A DNA stretch of 64,000 bases from Muricea muricata (GCA_963855995.1 OY979720.1:3350501-3414500), one strand, 5' to 3'; positions 51,701-63,815 are shown, counted from the stretch's first letter. Translations and numbers: made by a program. The notes: generated by a model not told the origin, from the letters alone.

Positions 51701-54700
51701 TAACCATATATCAGGCTTGAATTACTATGCTAACGGAACTCTTAAAATTCGCGCTCCAGTTACAACCCAGCTTATCAACTCCACATCAGAAGTAAAGCAT
51801 CCTATAATAACTACGAGCAGCTTGAATAAAGAAATTATCAGTACAATTTCTCCTTCCTCTACGACCATACAAAGTGTTTCGGAAAAATCATCGAGCACAT
51901 TAGTGGTAGATAAGGAAACGACAATTCTCAAAACATCAAATATCCACACTACTTCATCATTGGCTCCTACGACAACGATGTCATCTATTCCAAATATGGT
52001 AACCTCGTCCACCATAATAACTACTCGTACTACCCATACTAGTTCCTCATTGGTTGCTACAGAAGTGACGTCATCTATTCCAAATACGGTATCCTCATCC
52101 ACCATAATGACTACAAGTAAGTGCTCAATAGCATATTGTTCTATCGGATTTCAGCATTTCTCTTAAGGCAGAAAAAATCTGCATAATAGTTTCCAGTACT
52201 CGAATAGTATTCCACTTTGCACAAAACAAATGCCTTTTTGGGTTAGAGTTATCGTGCAACAAATTTAGTTTAATTCCTTCTTTTTACAGCTCCTCCTCAA
52301 CTGTCATGTGCTATCAAACCCTGTCATGACTATGCAACATGTATTGATACTATCAACGGTGTTTCTTGTACTTGTAATAAAGGTTACGTAGGGGATGGAT
52401 TTACATGTGTTGGTATGTATTGACAATAGACTATACACGAATCGTGCGAGACAAGTAAACGCACCTTTCGCCTGTTATGTTTACTTAACAATCAACCAAC
52501 ACAATATGAAAGACGAATCAAAATCACTTACAAAAAGACAAAATGGCGGGGTCCAAAATTACAAGATGATCGTATTGTGATCGCGCGTGTACTTCCCATG
52601 TAATTACGTGTGATTTTGAAACAATGATCATGTTATTAATATCCGTAGTTTTAGCTTGGAAAAATTATTTGTCTTTCTGGGTAAATAAGACTAATCTTCT
52701 ACTAATTTCAGATACGAATGAATGTGAGTCAGATCCATGTCCTACAAACAGCAATTGTGAGAACACGCCTGGATCTTATAACTGTTCTTGTCGTGAACCA
52801 GGAAATTGTAGAGGTTTGTTGATTCTCTTACTTGGTTCGCAGTTGCAAACCTGATTTGCTGTTTGCAGAAATGCTTCATATTTTTTTCGCGTTTCAGTTT
52901 TGAAATGATTTTTTTAGAAACTCGTATAATCGGCGAAGGAGCGCACACAGGGCGAGTGGAGGTCCTTCACAACGGACAATGGGGAACAATCTGCACAGTG
53001 GGCTGGGACACTACTGACGCACAGGTGGCTTGTCGTGATGCGGGTTATCCATACCTTGCGGGCTTAACCTACAGCTTCGGCTTTGGCAAGATTTGGCTGT
53101 CGAATATTGAATGTGATGGTTCCGAAACAAAGCTGTCAGATTGCCCGCATCCAGGCTGGGGAAACGTGAATAGATTATGTACACACCAATATGACATTGG
53201 AGTCGAATGTGTTCCATCATGTGAGGAGATAATATAGCCTAATTGTTCTTCTAGAGCAGGGGTATATAAATAACCACAACCTAAAAGGGCACAATCTTAT
53301 AAATTATCTTCAATTATGTAGCTATTCGCCTGGCTGGTTCAAACAGACCAGACGAGGGCAGGATAGAGATATACTTTGATGGACAATGGGGAACAATTTG
53401 TGACAATGGCTGGGATATTGATGATGCCAACATTGCGTGTACTGAGATGGGATTTGCTGGCGCAGAGAGAGTACTTACAGGTAACGAAGTGGAAGATGGA
53501 AAAGGTCGAATATGGTTGGATAATATGGAATGCACAGGGGTACTTGAGAGAAATCTGAAGCAATGTTTTCACAGCGGCTGGGGAAATGTCAATTGTGGAC
53601 ATGAACGGGACGCCGGTGTAAAGTGTCGGCCTAAAGGTAGGTGTCGCTAATCTCTATATAAAGTTAGACTTGCTTCTTGTATTGAAGTATTGTGTGTCGT
53701 GAGTTCCCTGGTTATACCGGAGAGGTGAATGAAGAAAGTGCCTGATATTTCAGGGAGTATCCATATCACGGAAGTTAAATTGTATAACGTAGTCTCTTAA
53801 TGTACGTAGGTCTAGCTCAAACGACTTTAGATAGGTACAAATGTAGGTTAACGACATATGCTTGGCAATAATCTTGTTGGGGAGTTCCCTCAAGACCTTT
53901 GTTGAGCGAGGCGAAGAACATAATACCGCTCATTGTTCTCAAAATAAAGAGAAGCAAGTTCTAATATACGAATTATTTTCCAGTTTCGTGTGATTTCGAA
54001 ATTAATACATGCAGCTGGCGAAATGAAAAACAAGATGACGATTTTGACTGGCAACGACATCGTGCTAGTACGCCGACATTGTTAACTGGCCCATCATTTG
54101 ACAACACAAAGGGAACAATTTATGGTAAGACTTTCTCAAATGCATATACCCATAGTCCAACCGCACAGTTCCATGATGGCTTCCTTGTTTTCTTCATAGG
54201 TGTATACGTGTATATTGAAACGACAGGTCGTAAACCCGGTGACAAGGCTTGGTTAGTGTCCCCTACATTGCAACCTAAATCCGACGAATGTTTAAGGTTT
54301 CACTACTTCATGAAGGGAGCTGATATCGGCCAACTAAACGTGAACCTGAGGCGAAATGGTACAAATAATATAACACGTTTATGGAATCTGGCTGGAGCAA
54401 CAAAAAACAAATGGATTGAAGCCAGTGTTCCGTTGAAATTTGACAAACCTTCTGAGGTGAGAAGAAATAGAATATGAAAACTGAAATAGAATATCCACAG
54501 AATAACAGAATAAAATGGAATGAATATAGAAAGTGTGACATCGCACAGAATAGACTAGATAACGTACAAACATAGATTCTGCTGCTTTTTTGGAGAAGAC
54601 CACTGAGAATATGCTAAAAAACGGGTCATGCAGGCAGAAGGAAGTCGAGGGTCGTGCAGGAAGAAGGGAGGTGTTTTATATTTCTCCGACGTCGGATTGG

Positions 54701-56522
54701 AAGTGACTTTCTCAATTTCTTCACGAAGATGCGAGGACGTTTCCATGGATCAATCCAGACGATTCATTTCGACGTTCCCACAAACCATGGCCATAATTGT
54801 TTGCTTTTGATATATGGATCTGAAATGTTTTTTGTAGATAATATTTGAAGCTACAAGCGGTGACGATCAGCAAGGCGATATTGCAATCGACGACATAATC
54901 CTTGTCCAAGAACCCTGCAGTGTGTATCCTTCCGCGGCTGCACCTGGTAAGACATCTACGTCTTGCGTCATACATACACAGTTTCTCATCCAAAAAACTT
55001 CAACTTACATTTGTTTTTTCAGATACGGATGAATGTCTGATTAAACCATGTGATGTAAATGCTGAATGCACAAATACAATTGGTTCTTACGAGTGTAAAT
55101 GTAAAAAAGGCTATACAGGGAATGGTACACATTGCACAGGTGAGTACATGGGTAATGGGGGTGATGAAAGGGATAATGGTGAGCGGTAACCTAAAAAAGG
55201 AATCATGGTAGAATATGAAGAGACGATTGGGTTTTCAACATAACACTGAATAACCTTACATTCTCTCTTCAGATCTCAATGAATGTATGACAAACCCATG
55301 TCACGTGAACGCCACGTGTACAAATACAATCGGAGGTTTCTCATGTCAATGCAACCCAAATACAGAAGGAATATGCGATGGTAAGCTCGGAAAAACATTC
55401 ATAATTTTATGCCAGACCTACAACTCCTTTCTGAACAGGATATTTCTAAATGCATTTCTACAACACGAAGTATGATTTATTGACAAACATTAGTATGTTT
55501 CCTCTCCAGATGCTTATCGCCCTTGTGGCCTACGGGAAATTTTCACACAACTGGATTCGAGAATCATCGGTGGTCATGCATCCGATAAAGGTTCATGGCC
55601 CTGGATGGCATCCATATTTTATTCGAAAAAGAAAGAACGTATTTGGTGTGGGGGTGCATTGTTTAACAACCAGTGGATATTAACGGCCGCTCATTGTTTT
55701 GATCAAAGTCAGGATGTAGACCAATATACGGTCATATTAGGTTAGTTCTCACTTTTCAAGCTCGTACTCCAGACATATATGCATGGAGCTCAATCTTAGT
55801 CTGCACTCTTTGAACTGGACTGTGTGGCGAATTTTTATGAGCGATAAGACGGTAACGTTTGTTTTAGTTCTCATGTGAGAGAAAGAGGAGGGGTGGGATA
55901 GTGCAGTTAACAAAAGAAATGTTGATATCATGAAGAACCTTCCAATGTTAGCATGACTAAATGAATGATTTTATTTCACAAAGGTGATCACGACATTCTA
56001 ACAGAAGAAACCGAAGAACAACGATTTAAAGTGGACAAAATCTCAGTCCACTATTCTTATTCACCACACTCCAAGAATTATGACATCGCTTTGGTTCGCC
56101 TGCACACGCCCGCCAACTACACAGCAAATATATTACCAATATGTCTACAGAAAACCGAACTCCCCGCGGGCACGAACTGCGTGATCGCAGGCTGGGGTAC
56201 AAGAACAACTAATGCTGATGACTATCCCCAATTTCTACAAGAGGCTGTGGTTCCGATTGTAGCGCAGCCAACGTGCCAGGCATTGTATGGTTCGCTTATA
56301 ACGATCTCTTACGATATGGTGTGCGCTGGGTATACTACAGGTACAGTAGATGCTTGCAAGGGGGACAGTGGGGGACCTCTGATGTGTCAACAGGGCAACA
56401 AGTGGTACTTGGCAGGATTGACGAGTTTTGGTTTCGATTGTGCCGCTAAAGGATATCCAGGTGTTTATGCCAACGTTGCAAACTTATACAATTGGATTGA
56501 ATACGTATTGATATTCGATTAG
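48722..56522 (+). CDS. Secreted mosaic serine protease (EGF-SRCR-MAM-EGF-trypsin)
   Basis: Sixteen exons: 48722-48809, 49719-49829, 50120-50475, 50922-51150, 51250-52116, 52290-52412, 52712-52813, 52918-53220, 53322-53636, 53984-54124, 54200-54456, 54838-54946, 55023-55139, 55273-55380, 55510-55740 and 55984-56522, giving 1331 aa. Order: signal peptide (1-25); short Cys-rich module (30-66); unrecognised region (67-261); Ser/Thr-rich stalk with repeats (262-550); EGF (551-591); EGF (592-625); two SRCR (626-726, 727-831); MAM (832-1000); two EGF (1000-1075); S1 trypsin domain (IIGG at 1094). The triad is intact: TAAHC, YDIALV, GDSGGP. The Asp six residues before the Ser predicts Lys/Arg specificity. 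The LDSR/IIGG border is the expected activation cut. CGLRE before it could supply the inter-chain Cys. The exon 3 acceptor was chosen by phase. The plan resembles enteropeptidase or neurotrypsin but is not an ortholog I recognise. Confidence 0.92.
50630..50865. mobile_element. MITE with about 60-bp inverted repeats and TA flanks
   Basis: TAGACCATACCCATAATGAC and the inverse at the right end; inverted similarity continues through 'gtcatttagtagttaagc' and 'tatttaaatatg'. TA at each end is compatible with a TA target duplication (Tc1/mariner-like). It lies in the intron between exons 3 and 4 of the protease gene. Confidence 0.75.
51366..51497 (+). repeat. Four 33-bp coding repeats in the protease stalk
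   Basis: Four 11-residue units in tandem, consensus xxNTPxYTTEY (YPNTPRYTTEY, LPNTSRYPTEY, QSNNPKYTTEY, SSNTPKYTTES). Further on, 'SIPNxVxSSTIxTT' occurs twice about 28 residues apart (about 51985-52116). Thr/Ser-rich repeats of this kind usually carry O-glycans. Confidence 0.85.
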
Positions 56523-56594
56523 GGGCATTTTTATGCATAATCACAAGATCAAAGCGATGAAGACGACCAAAACAGAACACAATTTTATATACAG

Positions 56595-56600
56595 AATAAA
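56595..56600 (+). terminator. Poly(A) signal of the mosaic protease
   Basis: AATAAA about 75 bases after the stop codon. Confidence 0.55.
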
Positions 56601-56723
56601 TTAAGTTGTATAAAAAACATCAAAAAAACCCAATTCTACAGGCATATTGCCGTAAAAATATTGTATTAAAATAGTCAAACACTTTAGCATTGAACAAATT
56701 ACGATAATTTAACAACCCCATTT

Positions 56724-56729
56724 TTTATT
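56724..56729 (-). terminator. Possible poly(A) signal of SLC49A3
   Basis: AATAAA on the minus strand about 330 bases after the SLC49A3 stop. With the signal at 56595 it would leave only about 120 bases between the convergent genes. Confidence 0.4.
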
Positions 56730-57061
56730 AAAATATTTATAATTTATATGACACAAATTTCCGGGCAAGAGTATTATACAATTATTAAAATACGACATGA
56801 AGTACTTCACAAAAGAAGCGTTGAGTTTTTGTAACATTTATGTATGTACATGATGAAAATCAAATAGAACATGTTGAATAGAATAGAGATATACACATAA
56901 AGTTCATTAACTCATTAATATACGAACGCCTCGGTTGTGTCAAGATATAAATTCTGTCTTAGATACCCTACTAAAATTATTGCTCACACAAATTATCCCA
57001 CGCTGTCCATTCAGTAACATAGAAAAGTGTTCTACTCACTAATTATCCACTAACTGCAATA

Positions 57062-60000
57062 CTAATCATGATCGTAATTCGTATCAGAAGACTGACAAGA
57101 CTGACTAAGCCGCTCTCTTCTTTCTGCCTCCATCCTCAGACATTTTGGTCTGAAGAATACTATGAATGATAACGCTATCGCAACTGCTACAGCTGCCATG
57201 AAGTAGGCTCCTTTGGTCATGTCTAGTGTATCTGATTTGCAGGTGCCGTTTCGTTTGTCTTTAGGTATTGTCGTAGCGAGTTCACCAGTTACCAGAATTA
57301 GTAGAATCATTACTATTTGACTGCAAGGTGAATTATTTACCTTTAGCGGTGGAAACACTGCTGAAATGATTGCAACTCACACAAATATATGTCTCAAAAC
57401 TTAATTAATAATAGTTATTTCGTTTTGCATTGTACGGTGTCAACTGTGAAGTAAAAGTGGGGGGGTGGGGGGTGGGGTGAATCACGTAAGCTGCTCTACA
57501 GAGTCTTGTTTTCTCTGCTAATTGTTTAATTCCAGTAGTCAAGGTACCATATACGAACAATACGAAGATGAATCGGTAACGTAAATCGTCGCACGCAAGC
57601 GTACGTTTTGAGGGCTTTGGTATTATGCATAGAAAACGACAGGAAATTCATTTGCAACAATAAAAAATCATGTACTTACCTAAATAGCCATACTATAGAT
57701 GCACTGGTCGCCTCGGCCACGGGATATGTACATTCCACAGCAAGCTCTAGTCCAATTGGCAACAGAGCTAATCCAAAGAAGCCAAAACCCGAGATAGAAA
57801 AGCCAAGCAAAATCGTTTCGTTCTCATACTTTGAAATCTGTAATTAATATAACCAGTTTTAGATTGTACCCAACTTTACATAATTTATGAACTGATTCAT
57901 GAACTTTTCTCTAAATTTGAGTGAATGGCAGTCGTGGTTTTAAAGGTTGGCAAGGTTTGCACCTTGCATGTACCATCCAAATGCAAGGTGTACCTCATAA
58001 AACGCAAGCTATGGAGCTCACTGGAAGGATGCAACTTAACCAATACTAAACATTTAGTGTAATATCCCATATGTTTTGATTGTTTATGAATCACACACTC
58101 TACTGCTGAGTTGATCATAATCATGAGTTGACAGTCATAGATAGTCATAGATTCATCTGCTTGGATTACGCGCTATTATATGTGAGGTCCATTGGCGCTC
58201 AGCTAATGCAAGTTTCGTTTTAAGTCCTAAGATTCCCTCCCGTAACAACGCCATTGTAAAACAAAACTAGTGCGAGCACGTGTCTGGTTTTATTCATTTT
58301 TGTTTCCTTTACATGAACTCCGCAACATGTGGTGCATCATTTTGTTTGTCAATATTGATTTCAACTTTAAACCTTCTATAAACATTTTAATGACTTATTA
58401 ACAAACATCACTTATTGCCGCTCCAAGGTTGTTTACTCTGCATATTCTTCTATCTATTCCTCTCTGGAGGCGGTCAATTCACGCCTTGTCAAAGTTTCTG
58501 CGATCAACAGCCGAGATTTCATTGCAAATTTTTAAATATTTATAAGTATTATAAGATTCGTCAGAAACGTCTGTTACACCTACTTTACCCGTTCAGAATT
58601 CCTTCTTAATGATCAAGCATATGTGTTGCTTATACCTTGCAGTAACAAAATCAATTGCACCTCACACACTTGAAGGCTGCAACACACGAGGTGACAAAAT
58701 TTAATTTTCACTACATAACTGTCCTGTTCACAGGACACTAACTTCCGCATAGGCCTCAGCCAAAAAGAAGAACTAAAAAATCTAGTGCAGAGGAGAGTGT
58801 TCACACTCTCATTAAATTTGTTGATGGTACGAGTTGGAGCAACGTTTAGCAGCTTTCTGTCGTCACTTGTGTTCAAGCTCCTATATGTTTCCCAACTTAC
58901 CAAAACAAAAAATATAACAAACAATGTTGCCATAGCATAACATAATTTCGCCACAACTTCAAACTGCTTCGTTTTGTCAACATATATGCTAACCAAAGCT
59001 GCGCCAATAATGCCGACACCAATGGTGAGTGCAGTCAAGTTACCTGCCACAGCCTGAAAAACAAAGACAATGTACGTTGACACCTGCTCATAGCTCTACC
59101 AAGGATTCAGCATTAGATAGGGCCCTTGTTTAAACGTCAAAGTTTTGCTTGTGTTTACTTTAGTTTGCTGTAGTTCCTGCTGCGTACTACTACAGGGTTA
59201 AAACAAGTTAAAATGCACATTAACAATAATCCTAGCATATATATATATATATAGTTTCTGAATAAATACTTTTTTTAAAACCGACAGATGGCCAGGAATG
59301 AAGTGATTCCTTACAGCATATTCATACTTACATCACTATAGTTATGAATGCAAATGATTTGTTCTAACAGTGTTGTTGCTGAACTGAACAATCCAATTCC
59401 AGTCCCCAAACACACCACCAGAACCCAAAATTGTTTACTTTTAGTTGCCTAGAATGATCAATTTCAGCATACAGAGTGTCATAAATAAATCAGTTTCCTT
59501 ATGATACTGGAATTGGGATGATTAGCATTTTAAATCCTTATTGCTTGAAAAAATTAAGCAAATTCCAAAATAGCAGAACAATTTAGTCATTCAATGGTGA
59601 AAGAAGTATTGTCCAAGCACTATGTACGATCAGCATCTGGCCATTCGTTACCATTATCCCTTATGCCTGATCTGTTAAACTACTAAATACACAGTTTCAT
59701 CTGGTATAGCATTATTACTACTTGAGGGGGTGTTGCATCCTCAAGCACAAATGTGGAAATGTGAATTATAACAACGTTGAAAATATCCTTAAATTGACAT
59801 GAATTTGGAATTAGTCACCTCATGTTTCTAACATTCATCAAGAAATGGGGTTTTTGCTAACTTCAAGAAGAGTACAACTATTTTGATATGAATTATAATG
59901 TGAATACTCTACCTGTTTTAGCCCTTCCAAAAATGACTCAGAATCTTCTGCAGCTGAAGAAGCAGGCGGCGTAGGTGGTCTAGCCGTCGTTACCCCTGCT

Positions 60001-61406
60001 GTGGCAAGGATCATGGCCAACACTCCAGGGATTGCAAATAATGTTAACTGTAAAAATACATTTAAATTGACAATTACTGTCTGCAAGTACTATACACAGA
60101 TGGGGTGGGGGCATAGCAGGGACAGTCCCCTCCTAAGAAAATTAAACATGAAGTTTTAATGTGACTATAATTATAGCTTTTTTAATAATGATTGCACTCT
60201 TTTACTGTATGCTATCAAAAAATACTTCCAGTCAGTCCACTGAATTAAATCTTACCAAAATAGGGATATCCTTTTGAACATAAACAATATATGGACCCAA
60301 GACACTAGCAAGCAATATTCCTATCATACTCCCTAAATAAAAGGATAACAACAAGGATTTTATATATAAAAGCAGTGAAATATTGAAAATTAATGGCCCA
60401 AGTGTTAATGGACCTCTGAGATTATATTACAGAGTCTAAATATAAATAAGTACTTTACAGATTTGGCCTACCTGTAGAGGATATCATGTTTGCCAAAACC
60501 CTCTGTGAGTCGTTAAACCATAATGCTGCTAATTTTGGTGGCATAGGAAGAATCAATGTCTGGGCAAGGGCTGACAAAGATTGCCCAAGCATTACAACAG
60601 CAAACCTCTCAGTGCTGGTCATATGACGAATTGAACTGAGTAGACGAGTAACACTACCTATACCATTCAACCATGCTGCCAGCAAAATCTGGTGAAACAA
60701 AATATCATATTTTAAAGCTCTTAAACTGTTACTAACACCCCTACTTAGCCCTCTTCTTGCTCAATCTAATTGTTAATTATAACATCAAAGATCAATTTGT
60801 ACTGTACAATCAGATATCATTTTACCACCACTAAAATACAAAATATACCTACCCCACATCGCAAGCCATATGTATCTATAAACCATGCTGATACCAAGGA
60901 AAATGGCACAGCAGTAACTGGAAAAACCAATGATAGCCAATTGATAGTAAATGATGAAACATTATAGTACTCTCCTGATTTGTCAGCAACAGGGGCAAAC
61001 GAGAACCATACCTAGTATATAAAATAGGGCTTGTAAACTCATTGAGCAACAAGAATACACAGGGATAGTCAAACTGTGGCAAACGAGGGACCAGGTAATA
61101 AAAGGACAGCAAAAATGCGTAAGTCATCGGTACATTTCGACACATACCAGAATGTAAAGCCGGTGAAGGCACAAATTTGAAAAAGGCAGACACAAATGAC
61201 TATACTGAATGACTAATACTTTCGTTAATTTCAACACAGTATAAACAGAATTACTTGCTACTATTGAATTTTTCTTTTCGCAAACATACCATTCCATTTG
61301 ATATACTCAACAACGTTAGTACAACCAGCATAAACCATCTCTTTTTATACACACGGTAAATTGCCCCACTTGGATTTGTGGAAGGAAGTAATGGTCTCCT
61401 GTCCAT
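57062..61406 (-). CDS. SLC49A3: SLC49A3 (MFSD7)-like membrane transporter
   Basis: Nine exons: 61290-61406, 60853-61011, 60472-60688, 60256-60332, 59913-60047, 59332-59448, 58901-59053, 57680-57837 and 57062-57320, giving 463 aa with consistent phases. Major facilitator with about 12 membrane segments. Motifs match MFSD7 rather than the FLVCR or DIRC2 branches: WFSFAPVADKS, INWLSLVFPVTAVPFS, ILLAAWLNGIGS, LGQSLSALAQTLILPMPPKL, AALWF, the ARPPTPPASSAAEDSESFLE central loop, ATTLLEQIIC and GLELAVECTYPVAEA. The SLC49 family includes haem and choline exporters; the MFSD7 substrate is not settled. The C-terminus is a short charged cytosolic tail. The intron between 57838 and 58900 holds open frames that look like chance. 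The gene is head-to-head with the rhomboid gene. Confidence 0.94.
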
Positions 61407-61925
61407 TTTGTGATTCGATTCACACAATAGCTTTCACAATAGCACATTCACATTCAACCACAGCAGTTTTTGTCACAGTTTTTTTCATGTAACAGAAAGA
61501 AGAAACGCTGCATGCAATTTCTGCTATAGCTGTGCTATAAACATTGCATTACCACATCCGCTTTCATTGAAACTTGAACTCGTGCAAACAACGTGGAAGC
61601 AGGAAGTCGACATGTTGTGGCCAGCCGGCCATGAATGGCACAAAATCGGTCTGGGAAAAATACCCCCTCAAATTTAACATTTTTTTCGAGCTTTTCGGGA
61701 AACTTCCAACGTTTCTTGAAGTATTTTGCCTTTTAACAATTAGCACGATTTAAATTTATGAGCAGATTTATTGTTTTGAACAATACAATGGTTTCGAATA
61801 AAAAATCCGGAAAATTCAGGGCGGGGGGGTCTGTAGGATTAAAAAAGAAACAAAGTTCTTATGCTTTCCTGTTATTGTGATATTGCATTCGTTGTATAGA
61901 AAGTGAAAGTCATTAATGATTGAAT
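61407..61925. promoter_or_regulatory. Possible bidirectional promoter, SLC49A3 / rhomboid
   Basis: Only 519 bases separate the SLC49A3 ATG (minus) from the first in-frame ATG of the rhomboid gene (plus). No TATA box stands out. A G-run (gggcggggggg) lies at about 61820-61829. If the rhomboid gene has a further 5' exon, it would also have to fit here. Confidence 0.45.
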
Positions 61926-63815
61926 ATGGAGAATACAAGAGATTACACAGTGACAATGTTCGGTCTAGGGGCCTTGCAAATGCCTACATTTGTATCAATG
62001 GCACCAAAGAATTCAAGTTTGTCAGTGCTGCAAAAATTGGGGTTTCCATTTAATATGTCTAAGGAATTTATGAGAATTCACATTTTATTTTCTCCTGGAA
62101 ATGTACTGAATGGACGATATTACACACTGGTTACGAACATCTTTTGCCACAATGGTATAATACAAAGTGTAGAATAGAACCATGAATGCTGGGGAGGGGG
62201 TTAACAAACAGTGGTGTTCAAGACCATTCGAAAATTCTAATTCCATGTAGAAGTTGGGGGGCAGACCTTCCTAGAATGCCTTTGCCTCTTGCTACTTGCC
62301 CCCCCCCCAAAACAATGACCCTGGCTATGCCACAAAGTGTGCCCATTGCCCATTGTATTGCCACGGTCAGGGTTATTTCAGATCCGTCAGAGCACCTCCT
62401 GCCCGCAGGCTAATTGTATATTGACTAGTAACAACTATTTCAAAGGCTTTTTTCGCTTTAAATATTTTTGAAATGTGTTTAAGGATGAGTAATATGTTAT
62501 GAACGAGAAAAAATTTTAAGGACGAGAAAAACTTTGAAAAAAATGTGAAAAAAAAACATAAATAAAAAAGCGACTGCACGGGTTCTCGAACCAGCACTAC
62601 TCAACCATGCACAACGTCTTTACCCACTGCGCCAAGAATGCTCGCTGAAAGAAACGCATCAAAAATTGTATATAAACCCTAACCCTATCCCTAATCCTAA
62701 CCTGAATTTAGGTGACTAGGTGCTCTGACGGATCTGAAATAGCCCGAACCTATTGCCACATGTTCCATGGCACTGATCTAATAGTACACTGGATTTTGCT
62801 TCTACAAATAGCAAATGGACAATAGGACCACTCAGCAGTGCAACACTGCACTCGATTATTATGCAGTTTACTTGCTGCCACCAGCCATTTGGGCATTCAT
62901 ATTGGCTCAAAAATGCAATTGACTGGCTGGCATAATGGTAATGAGATGCGTAATGTGATATGCATGGGCACACAAACATCAATGAGTGGCACTACTGTCC
63001 ATACCGTAACTTCTATAAAAATTGAAGCCAATACATCCATCATTCAAAATTAGCTTCCAGTGACCAATTTCTTAAGTGTACATGCAGCTTCTACTTCTAA
63101 AGGGGTAAAAAATTTTTATGCTTCCATATGCTACCACTACTAATTCTTAACAAGAACAGCTTTCACTAATGTCCATTTGATGCAATAAGTTGAGAACTTG
63201 ATTATTTATTGGTACAAGACAAACATATTTGTCAAATCTTTTTTTTCAGATCTCAATCATCTTGCACAAAATATGATGGTTCTAACATCATGTGGAAAAC
63301 CTGTGCATAAAAAGGTTGGTCGAAGGCATTTCCTTTCTATTTTTATTGGTGGTGGGATCTTTGGAAACTTAGGAATATGGCTATACTATCTGATGAAAAG
63401 ACAAAGTCTTCTACAAGCTGTGTTACCACATTTTGACAATAACATAATTGTAGATAAATTAAACTCAGCAATTTCATGCTGTGGTGCAAGTGCAGGTGTT
63501 AATGCCATTTTGTCATTTGGAGCATGTTGCTCTGTAGAAAGAGTGGCAAAACGATTAAGAGCATGTCATGCAAGAGGGGAAAACTTGGAACTTGACATTC
63601 CTTTCATTTTGGATGCGTTTAACATTGTGTTTACCATCCGTGTGTTTTCTACTGACGTTGCCGCTATGATAATGTCAGTTTTGGAAGTTGGATTTTTTGA
63701 TGAACTAAAAACGACTGGAAAAGAGGTAGCTTATGGCTTACAGTATGCATGGCCTGGGCATTTGGGAGGAATGGTATTTGGTATTATATATTACTATTTC
63801 ATGTACATAAGATAA
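61926..63815 (+). CDS. PARL-like rhomboid intramembrane serine protease
   Basis: Two exons, 61926-62154 and 63250-63815, joined in phase 1 to make HNDLNHLAQNMMVL, the rhomboid H-x3-N segment. The model gives 264 aa. Visible motifs: GRYYTLVTNIF before the junction, catalytic Ser in CGASAG (about residue 157), catalytic His in PGHLGGMVFG (about 247), and several membrane segments between. The late HLGG...FG order and overall match favour the mitochondrial PARL/presenilin-associated rhomboid branch. The first membrane segment is short and no mitochondrial targeting sequence is seen. An upstream exon may therefore be missing from the model; 'gattacacag' before 61959 could be its acceptor instead of a true ATG at 61926. 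The 1.1-kb intron carries two small transposons. Confidence 0.85.
62570..62645 (-). other. tRNA-derived sequence (A and B boxes)
   Basis: 76 bases on the minus strand. A box TGGCGCAGTGGG lies at positions 12-23 and B box GGTTCGAGAACC at 54-65, close to normal tRNA spacing. The GCGA/TCGC ends can pair, and a TTTTTT follows at 62564-62569 like a Pol III stop. The full cloverleaf and anticodon could not be confirmed, so it is more likely a SINE-like or captured tRNA relic than a working tRNA gene. Confidence 0.6.
62675..62703. repeat. Degenerate CCCTAA (telomere-type) run
   Basis: About five units of aaccctaaccctatccctaa type with one-base variants, inside the 386-bp MITE. Confidence 0.7.
62816..63001. 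mobile_element. Small MITE, same family as 14603-14793
   Basis: 19-bp imperfect inverted repeats TGGACAATAGGACCACTCA and TGAGTGGCACTACTGTCCA, 186 bp long. It lies in the intron of the rhomboid gene. Target duplication not clear. Confidence 0.65.

Larger units (their letters stand above)
62365..62750. mobile_element. 386-bp MITE with 9-bp target duplication and tRNA-like insert
   Basis: Ends GGTCAGGGTTATTTCAGATC and the imperfect inverse GATCTGAAATAGCCCGAACC, with the inverted match running on through 'cgtcagagcacct'. A perfect 9-bp target duplication TATTGCCAC lies at 62356-62364 and 62751-62759, the size seen for Mutator-like elements. The inside holds a tRNA-like unit and a degenerate CCCTAA run. 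Confidence 0.82.

Noticed and set aside
51725-52105. 126-codon minus-strand frame, Val-rich
   Set aside because: Antisense shadow of the Thr/Ser-rich stalk exon.
62570-62645. Functional tRNA gene
   Set aside because: Boxes are good, but it lies inside a transposon-like unit and the cloverleaf arms are not convincing by eye; kept only as tRNA-derived.
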